From the NCBI GenBank assembly GCA_949358305.1, contig OX442315.1, positions 37,722,427-37,786,426 of the forward strand: a DNA stretch of 64,000 nt. Direction: 5' to 3'. The position numbers and the translations under genes were made by a program. The notes below the pieces were generated by a model. The model was not told the origin of the DNA, searched no databases, and saw only the letters and a list, made by a program, of their open reading frames with translations. This DNA comes from Strigamia acuminata (taxonomy: Eukaryota; Arthropoda; Chilopoda; Geophilomorpha; Linotaeniidae). Positions 57,357-64,000 of the stretch are shown here, in pieces (position 1 is the stretch's first letter; each line of letters opens with the position of its first letter).

Positions 57357-60300
57357 GTCCAATCACTACGGCCATTACGGCCACCCAGGATGAGGTCGGG
57401 GAAGACACCATCGAGAACGTCAATGGGCAGGTGTCTGTAGTTTGGGATGATACCAATTGGGTGCCAGAATGCATGAGGGAATTTTTGGTACCGTCCTTGA
57501 ACGAAGCCAGGCTGTGCAAATTTGAAGAATGGGCAGGCTACGACGCAGGACTTGGTCACTCGCAACACACGGCTGAGCAGCACAGGCGGCAAACAAAAGA
57601 TTTCCTTGTGAAAACATGGGAGAGCAAGGAAGAAACGTTCCTCCAAGGAACGGAAACCTGGTTCTTGGCGATGTTAAAAGGATTTGCCCCGGGAACAATC
57701 GTGAGCTCGTTAAGTTCGATAAAGCACTATCTCTTTTACGTTGAACGCTCGCTAAAGAACCCCCCTGGCCCAGCCCGAGACCTCCTTAGGTCGATGACGG
57801 GTCAGTTGAAAATGTGGGGAGGCAATGTAAAAAAGCTTTGCGCACGCCGCCAAAGAGTGCTAGCTCGTAACGAACGAACAAAACTGCCGTGCAAGAAAGA
57901 CGGCAAGTCGTTCATTTCCTCGCTGCACGTCCGCGAAGTCCACGCCTGGCTGGATCAGCCAAGCTCAATTAAAAACTGGAGCATTAAGGTCGTTCCACAT
58001 GCCAGAGACGTTCTGGTCACCGAATTGGTTATGGCAAATGCGGCTCGCCAGGGTTGTGCCACTCAAATGACCCTCGGCGAGTGGCAAAACCGGGTGGTAG
58101 TCAGGGATTGCTTGGTGGTTGACGTGGCGAAAGTAAAAAACGCAGCGCAAAGGGGCGGCGCAGACGTGGTGGTGTCCAAAAGGCTAGAAAGCCGGATCCG
58201 AAGCTACATCAGGCACTTTCGGAGCCGTTGCTTTTTTGGCGAAAACAGTGAGGAACGGCGACGAGACACGTCAACACCTCTGTTTGTCAACTCGGTGGGC
58301 AAACAGATGGATAAGTCGATGGCGGCCAACTGCGTTACAAATGCCTGGAAACGCGCCGGCCTCAAGCCAATGACGGCCACCCTTTATCGAAAGGGCGTCG
58401 TTACGGAGGTCCACCATCGGAACTATGAAATGGCAGCCGATCTGGCCAATCAAATGGGCCACAATGTGGCAACGGCAGACAAATATTACAGGTTGGCAGG
58501 ATCTGCACGCCGATCGGTCAAAACTGTGCGGAGAATTGGAAAACTCATGGGGACCGGTGCACTACTGGATAGCAGCGACGAAGGTAATACACTTAATGCC
58601 CAAAATTTTTTTCGCCCCTAAAGCTCATTATCCACTTACCATCAAAACAAGACGAACAAGAGAAAGCAGGGCGCGAGTCCGACACATCTGACGCGTCGTC
58701 CGAACGCAACGCGTCACATTCGCTACCGCCTTCTCGCAGACGAGTACCAGCGTCCACGTCGCGAACCGTCAAACGCACTCGTCAGGCGGGGCCATCTACC
58801 TCAGCGCGCCAAAGTGCAGCGTCCGGTATGCATAAAAAAAAATAATAACAATAAAGCAGTAATGATTAATCAAATTGCACTAAACAGTGGAAGGTGATCG
58901 ACACCAGTCCGCCACTTCCGACGCATCGCCCGAACGCAGCGCATCCCATTCGCAACCGCCCTCTCGCAGACAAGTACCAGCGTCCACGTCGCGAACCGTC
59001 AAACGCACTCGTCAGGCGGGGCCATCTACCTCAGCGCGCCAAAGTGCAGCGTCCGGTATGCATAAAAAAAAATAATAACAATAAAGCAGTAATGATTAAT
59101 CAAATTGCACTAAACAGTGGAAGGTGATCGACACCAGTCCACCACTTCCGACGCATCGCCCGAACGCAGCGCATCCCATTCGCAACCGCCCTCTCGCAGA
59201 CGAGTACCAGCGTCCACGTCGCGAACCGTCAAACGCACTCGTCAGGCGGGGCCATCTACCTCAGCGCGCCAAAGTGCAGCGTCCGGTATGCATAAAAAAA
59301 ATAATAACAATAAAGCAGTAATGATTAATCAAATTGCACTAAACAGTGGAAGGTGATCGACACCAGTCCACCACTTCCGACGCATCGCCCGAACGCAGCG
59401 CATCCCATTCGCAACCGCTCTCTCGCAGACGAGTACCAGCGTCCACGTCGCAAACCGTCAAACGCACTCGTCAGGCGGGGCCATCTACCTCAGCGCGCCA
59501 AAGTGCAGCGTCCGGTATGCATAAAAAAAAATAATAACAATAAAGCAGTAATGATTAATCAAATTGTACAAAACAGTGGAAGGTGATCGGCACCAGTCCA
59601 CCACTTCCGACGCATCGCCCGAACGCAGCGCATCCCATTCGCAACCGCCCTCTCGCAGGCGAGCATCACCGTCGGCGTCGCTCGGTGCCGCACCACTCAG
59701 TTCCCCCAGGTTGTCCAGATGGTCGTACTGTCCGGAGGGTTTAATGTCATTGTCACAAATGCAGGAGGCGGTGGAGGCATCCATTGGCTCCCGTTCGCAA
59801 TTGCCAACCCGGCGACAATCGCTGCCATCTGTGTCGCTTGGCGCCGCACCACTCAGTCCAAGCAGTACGGAAGCCTTTGGGTCATTGGCACAAACACGAG
59901 AGGCTCGTTCGTCCCTTGCTTCAGAGCCTGAAGGGACGAGTATGTATTCTGAAAGAGATATTCTAATAATTATTCATTGTTTAATTCTGACAATTAATGC
60001 AGACGTCCGGTCAGGCCAGGAGCGGTTCGAAACAGAGGTGTTCAACGAATCGCCGACCAGACACCAAAAAACAACAAATCGCAGACTCGGTGAACAACTC
60101 TTGGTGAAACCCGCTCACCTATTGCTCACAGCATCCATGTCCATTCCGGATACTAGGGACCGGTCCATCATTCCCACATCTGGTGAGCAAACTGGTATGT
60201 CCTCAGACGGAATAAAAACACACACACACATTTATTAATTACTTTGTTGTCTGTTTCAAACAGTGCCCATTCCGCTTCTGCCAACCGTTGCCATCCCAGC

Positions 60301-60661
60301 CCCTCCCCTTGGGATGAACTGGAATGGCGTGTTCGCAGCATCGCTTGGTGTCCGCCAACAACCAGGATTGGTTTTGCGTGCTGCGGCACAAAGTAATCGT
60401 AGGGTGGTCAAGCCACCTGCGAATCCCCAACCCAAGATCGGTGCCCGTACGTCATTTACACCGCAGCATGCCAAACTAATCCAGGAGCACCTGCACCGAT
60501 TTGTAGACAATAATGGAAAGTTTGTGTCCGATTTGATGCATCAAGCGCTGGAAGAAATTCCCGACCTAAAAGACATAAAGGATGGTTATAGGGCCAAGCA
60601 GATCCGAGATAAGGCGAGGGGCCTTCTAAAAAAAATGTGCATTTTATCGTGCAATGAATAA
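57357..60661 (+). CDS. Gene 1: tyrosine-recombinase-like protein with Ser/Arg exon repeats and a C-terminal helical domain (spliced)
   Basis: Inferred exons are 57357-58583, 58652-58825, 58888-59055, 59118-59285, 59347-59514, 59577-59939, 60003-60194 and 60264-60661 (stop TAA). All introns are GT-AG, 61-69 nt, phase 1. The first acceptor has a good branch-site word (TGACTAAT). With the 7-nt exon at 55809 the product is 954 residues. The first large exon resembles the tyrosine recombinase fold: NAARQGCATQMTLGEW carries the first catalytic Arg (about residue 233), then a Lys hairpin VKNAAQRGGADVVVS, TATLYRK with the second Arg (about 347), MGHNVATADKYYRL with His 371 and Tyr 379/380. The His of the usual HxxR box is Thr. 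A low-complexity Ser/Arg/Pro region follows. The last exon ends in a helix-rich basic module (HAKLIQEHLHRF to IRDKARGLLKK) that may be SANT/Myb-like. Related proteins of unknown role are common in animal genomes. It could be a mobile-element enzyme or a domesticated one. Confidence 0.75.
58652..59576 (+). repeat. Tandem duplication of a phase-1 exon with its intron in gene 1
   Basis: A 168-nt exon plus its 61-62-nt intron is repeated with 229-230 bp period at 58888, 59118 and 59347. A diverged founder (58652-58825, 174 nt, with an acidic start) precedes it, and the beginning of the exon at 59577 is another copy. Only a few substitutions separate copies, introns included. Each copy encodes the same 56-residue Ser/Arg/Thr-rich segment (motifs TSDASPERSASHSQ, VKRTRQAGPSTSARQ). 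Each has acceptor AAACAG and donor GTCCG|GTATGC, so adding a copy preserves the frame. Confidence 0.85.
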
Positions 60662-60756
60662 GAAATGTTTTAAAACCAAATCATATTAGAAACCATTATT
60701 TTCACTATACTTTCAAGTCTCGCTCGTCTCGGCATCTCAGGCTTCCTTTCTTTTAG

Positions 60757-60786
60757 GAAATCTCGGTCTTGTTAAACCGAGATTTC
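60757..60786. repeat. Hairpin downstream of gene 1
   Basis: GAAATCTCGGT (60757-60767) pairs perfectly with ACCGAGATTTC (60776-60786) around an 8-nt loop, 96 bases after the gene 1 stop. It may lie in the 3' untranslated region. A further GAGTCGT-A-ACGACTC palindrome lies at 60839-60853. Confidence 0.65.
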
Positions 60787-61019
60787 TTCACAGGATTGTA
60801 AACGATATTGCAAAAAGAAAAAGTACACTTTACGTCACGAGTCGTAACGACTCATAACGTCGTTGTAACGTTTTCTATTGTATTTCGTTTCACACGTGAC
60901 AGCTACAAATGTGACAATTCGTCAACAAAACGTTTCTTTTTTTTTACTATATAACGAGAAAAAACAGTTTCTCTCAGAAACAGCGTTGTTTAAAAATTTA
61001 CAAATAACAAATTAACCCA

Positions 61020-61025
61020 AATAAA
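61020..61025 (+). terminator. Possible polyadenylation signal of gene 1 (AATAAA)
   Basis: An AATAAA hexamer lies 358 bases after the stop codon. In AT-rich DNA this may be chance. No closer canonical hexamer was noticed. Confidence 0.3.
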
Positions 61026-61039
61026 ATTTATTCTTCCTA

Positions 61040-61275
61040 AAAATTGGTCTTTTTATGCCAAAAACATCTGAAATTACTAAAATCTTGAAAAAATCATCAA
61101 AAATGACAATGGCGTAAAAAATACATCTAAGATAACTAAAATCGTGCAGAAAGAAACACTGAAAATGACATATTCGTGCATAAGAACGACTAAAATGATT
61201 AAATCGTGGCCAAAAAACATCAAAAATGACATTTTTGTCTAGAAAAAACATCGGAAATGACTAAAATTGCGCAAA
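61040..61275. repeat. Degenerate repeats of about 38 bp
   Basis: Five or six imperfect units contain AAACATC(T/A)(G/A)AAATGACTAAAATCGTG-like sequence. No coding potential. Confidence 0.65.
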
Positions 61276-61351
61276 AGTATGTTTTTGGATCGAATCTAAA
61301 TTTTGGACTCAGTCACGTACAAGATTGATCTCCAAAAAAAACAGAAAAAAA

Positions 61352-61412
61352 CTAACCTAACCTAACCTAACCTAACCTAACCTAACCTAACCTAACCTAA
61401 CCTAACCTAACC
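61352..61412. repeat. Interstitial telomere-like tract (CTAAC)12
   Basis: Twelve uninterrupted CTAAC pentamers (TTAGG on the other strand) between gene 1 and gene 2. Confidence 0.95.
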
Positions 61413-62092
61413 ACAACCAACTCCGGACCTAAACAAAGCAATAAGCCCGGACCTAAGCAATGTGTTTAGTCCCGCACGTAACCAAAGTGTTTAGCTCTGG
61501 TTCTAAAATCAATCGTGTTAACTACCCACCTAACCCAATGTGTTTAGCTGCGGAATTAAACACAGTGGTCAGCTCTGGATCTAAACACAGTGTCAGCTTC
61601 GAACCTAAGCAATGTGTTTAGTCCCGCACGTAACCAAAGTGTTTAGCTCTGGTTCTAAAATCAATCGTGTTAACTACCCACCTAACCCAATGTGTTTAGC
61701 TGCGGAATTAAACACAGTGGTCAGCTCTGGATCTAAACACAGTGTCAGCTTCGAACCTAAGCAATGTGTTTAGTCCCGCACGTAACCAAAGTGTTTAGCT
61801 CTGGTTCTGAAATCAAACGTGCTAACTAACCACCTGACCCAATGTGTTTAGCTGCGGAATTAAACACAATGTTCAGCTCTGGATTTAAACACTGTTCAGC
61901 TCTGGATCTAAACAACAACAGGTCTAAAATACACCGATCAAATGAGCAGCTAGGCAATGTGTTAGTTTCGGACCTAAGCAATGTGTTAGTTTTGGACCTA
62001 AGCAATGTGTTAGTTTCGGACCTAAGCGATCCGTTAGACCCGGATCTAAACGCTGAGTTCCGTTCCGCACCTGCAGCTCTGGATCTAAACAA
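61413..62092. repeat. 152-bp satellite of short GTGTTTAGC/GGATCTAAAC units
   Basis: The phrase GCAATGTGTTTAGTCCC recurs at 61457, 61609 and 61761, a 152-bp period. Inside and after it the sequence is a degenerate repeat of about 20-26 bp. The array stops immediately before the first possible ATG of gene 2. A short plus-strand frame through the repeats (61842-62108) is repeat-derived. Confidence 0.85.
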
Positions 62093-62094
62093 CA

Positions 62095-64000
62095 ATGAAC
62101 ATTATTAGCAAATTCCGGAAATTTCCGCCAGGTTTAAATGGTGGAAACATGTCTGAGAATGTTATTTCGCTGTTGACGAGTGAGGAGGAAATAGAAGAGG
62201 AAACTGAGACGGACACCAGTGATGGAGCTGTTTGCGCAGGTCACTAACCTTATCGAAAAAAAGGTCTAAGTCTGTGAATGCCGTTTCGAGGCAAACACAT
62301 TAGTTGGGAACTGTTGTTTTCCCCAAAAACAGAAAGGCTCTTTTTTTCAGAATGCAGTGCCTAATCTATAGAGACCGGATAAATGCATAAATGCACACAA
62401 ATAATTTTTATTCAATAAAAAGCCAAAATTGCCGATTAATGCATATTTTGTAGAAAAAAAAAAACATAAATCGCCACTTTTCCGGAAAAAGAAGGCGATT
62501 AATGACGGCTTTTTACGATACGGAACGTGTACATATAAATTTCTGTCTTTTTAAGAAACGTATTGCGTACGTTTCGTGTATACGTATGATTTGCGTTCGG
62601 AACTGACGACTTCGCCAAAAACAGAAACCAGGAGAAGTCACTAAATATGTAAAAAAAACAAATTAAAAAATTAAAAAATAGAAAAGAATGAATTCTAATT
62701 ACTAATTAGAATGCATTCACATCAAGAACACTAAGAAATGGTATTAATTTGTTATTTAACACCTTACTTCAATTGAATAAATTATTTTATTTCGCTTATT
62801 TTTATTTTTATTTTGCATAAAATGAAATTTGTAGTTTATATTTTATAAAAAAAAAAATAAAAATAAAAATAAGGAGGCTATTTAACATAGGTTTAAGACG
62901 GTTTTGCATCCCAAAAACAAGTACATTATTCTTACACAAATTATTACAAACTAAAATGTTCTTTTTTACAGATCGAAACGCGGTCGGATCAGACGCCGAC
63001 GAGTCAGACACCAACGAGTTGCAGCAAGGATTTCCTGGGCCACAGCCAAGGGAACATCCAGATTGGGTGCCCCAATGCCTGCGGCAATTCCTGCTGCCAG
63101 CCGAAAACGCAGCAGCATTGCATAGATTCGAGGTGTGGGCGAAAAGCGAAGCTGGTTTAGCCACAAACGAACGAACGGCCAAGCAGCACGCCCGACAAGT
63201 GTCTGCATTTCTGTCATCAACTTGGGAATGCAACGAGGAAACATTTCTGCAGAGCAGCGAGTCCTGGTTCATTCAAGAGCTTGATCAGCGACCACCAGGG
63301 ACCATATCAAGTGTTTTTTGTTCGGTGCGCCATTACGTGACATTCGTCCGGGTAGCTTCAAGACCACACCTACATGGGCAGAGCCGTGATCTGATGACAG
63401 CGATTGAAGGCGAACTTACCCGCTGGAGTCGCAACTTGACAAGACGGAGGGCACGCCGACAGCGAGAACGCATCCGGATGGAGCGCGACAAAATGCCCAT
63501 CAAAAGTGAGATTGAGTCTTTCGCGAAATCGACGCATGTGCGACAAATACACAGTTGGCTCGACCAACCACAGGCAGTAAGCAACTGGACGGCCCAAACA
63601 ATTTCCAGGGTCAGAGATGTTTTGGTGGCCGAAATCATCATGTCGAACGCTTCGCGACAAGGCTGTGCCACTCGCATGACTTTGGGCGAATGGACGGCGA
63701 GAGAACAGGTGCAAGGCTATTTTGTGGTAGACGTGGCGTCTGTCAAAAATGTGGTCCAAAAGGGTGGGTCGGACGTAGTTGTTTCAACAAAACTGGCGCA
63801 AAGAATCAACCATTACATCCAACATTTCAGACAACGTTGTTTTGTTGGTGAGGATGCCGCGAACAGGCGACGAAATCCAAATACTCCGTTGTTTGTTACC
63901 GGCGTTGGCAAAGCGATGGGCAAAGGAACTGCAGCACGCTGCGTTTCACAAGCGTGGTTGCGCGCAGGATTGAAACCCATGACGGCCACGCTTTTCCGCA
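62095..64000 (+). CDS. Gene 2: tyrosine-recombinase-like paralogue of gene 1 (partial at window end)
   Basis: Exon 1 starts at ATG 62095 or the in-frame ATG 62149 and ends at 62239 (GCAG|GTCACT). Exon 2 runs from 62972 (acceptor TTTTTTACAG) past the window end, open throughout. The junction is phase 1, as in gene 1. From ATG 62149 the N-terminus is short and very acidic (VISLLTSEEEIEEE), which resembles a SUMO-interaction motif. Exon 2 aligns with gene 1 from WVPQCLRQFL onward at roughly half identity by eye, rising in the catalytic part: NASRQGCATRMTLGEW (first Arg, codon 63655-63657), VKNVVQKGGSDVVVS (Lys) and MTATLFR (second Arg, 63997-63999). As in gene 1, Thr replaces the His of the HxxR box. 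His and Tyr of the active site fall beyond the window. A cellular or mobile-element origin cannot be decided. Confidence 0.75.
62360..62840. mobile_element. Interspersed repeat inside the gene 2 intron
   Basis: This is a diverged homologue of 6965-7440 in the same orientation. It shares ACCGGATAAATGCATAA, AATAAAAAGCC, a GTACG...TGCGTTCG block, ACCAGGAGAAGTCACTAAAT and TTGTTATTTAACACC. It lacks coding capacity. It shows that part of the macrosatellite unit derives from a repeat family dispersed nearby. Confidence 0.7.

Noticed and set aside
58887-59534. Separate small genes for each Ser/Arg-rich frame
   Set aside because: Each open stretch is bounded by splice acceptor and donor and lacks an ATG at its start. 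They are better explained as duplicated exons of gene 1.
57357-64000. Endogenous large DNA virus, suggested by recombinase genes near TTAGG repeats
   Set aside because: Both genes have spliceosomal introns and no virus core gene is recognisable in the window, so a cellular or transposon origin is preferred.
1-64000. tRNA and rRNA genes
   Set aside because: No cloverleaf with conserved TTCGA-type loop and no rRNA core segment was noticed on either strand. A covariance-model scan would settle this.

Overview
The window looks like nuclear DNA of an invertebrate, most likely an arthropod. It is AT-rich and packed with repeats, its genes have short GT-AG introns, and it carries interstitial tracts of the pentanucleotide CCTAA/TTAGG, the ancestral arthropod telomere repeat (9209-9235 and its copies, 51452-51667, 61352-61412). 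No bacterial operon, rRNA, tRNA or CRISPR array is visible. The species cannot be named from the sequence.

Region 1 (1-50474) is a macrosatellite: a 13,222-bp unit in head-to-tail tandem, with copies A (241-13462), B (13463-26684), C (26685-40269) and a truncated D (40270-50474). Bases 1-240 are a piece of a further unit joined through a 6.6-kb internal deletion. The copies are almost base-identical. The differences noticed are three extra 121-bp subrepeats in C, an extra 152-bp module in D and two substitutions in D. The unit has no convincing intact protein gene. It holds (i) broken, shuffled minus-strand fragments recognisable as ELP1 (Elongator subunit 1), (ii) a C-rich tract, an 11-bp repeat and a perfect 48-bp inverted repeat, (iii) minisatellites and a 121-bp satellite, and (iv) a family of small minus-strand modules, each bounded by a good splice acceptor and donor, including a tandem array of 61-nt exon-like modules separated by 93-nt intron-like spacers.

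Region 2 (50475-54674) leaves the macrosatellite inside that exon-module array and continues with diverged members of the same family: 71-nt modules, a reversed module, decayed ones, a telomere-like 24-bp satellite, and 13 full copies of a 61-nt module organised as a 458-bp three-module higher-order repeat.

Region 3 (54675-64000) is gene-bearing. Two related plus-strand genes encode tyrosine-recombinase-like proteins. Gene 1 (57357-60661, perhaps starting at a 7-nt coding exon at 55809) has an inferred eight- or nine-exon structure. Every internal exon is phase 1-1, so exons can be added or lost without a frameshift, and one 168-nt Ser/Arg-rich exon with its intron has been tandemly duplicated. 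It ends in a small helical, possibly SANT/Myb-like domain. Gene 2 (62095 to beyond the window end) has an acidic first exon and a 0.73-kb intron holding a diverged copy of a repeat also found in the macrosatellite. Minisatellites separate and flank the genes.

The combination of TTAGG tracts, homogenised satellites, amplified gene fragments and recombinase paralogues would fit a subtelomeric or otherwise repeat-rich chromosomal region. That is an inference. Coordinates for features described in copy A shift by +13222 in B, +26444 in C (+26807 after the 121-bp array) and +40029 in D.
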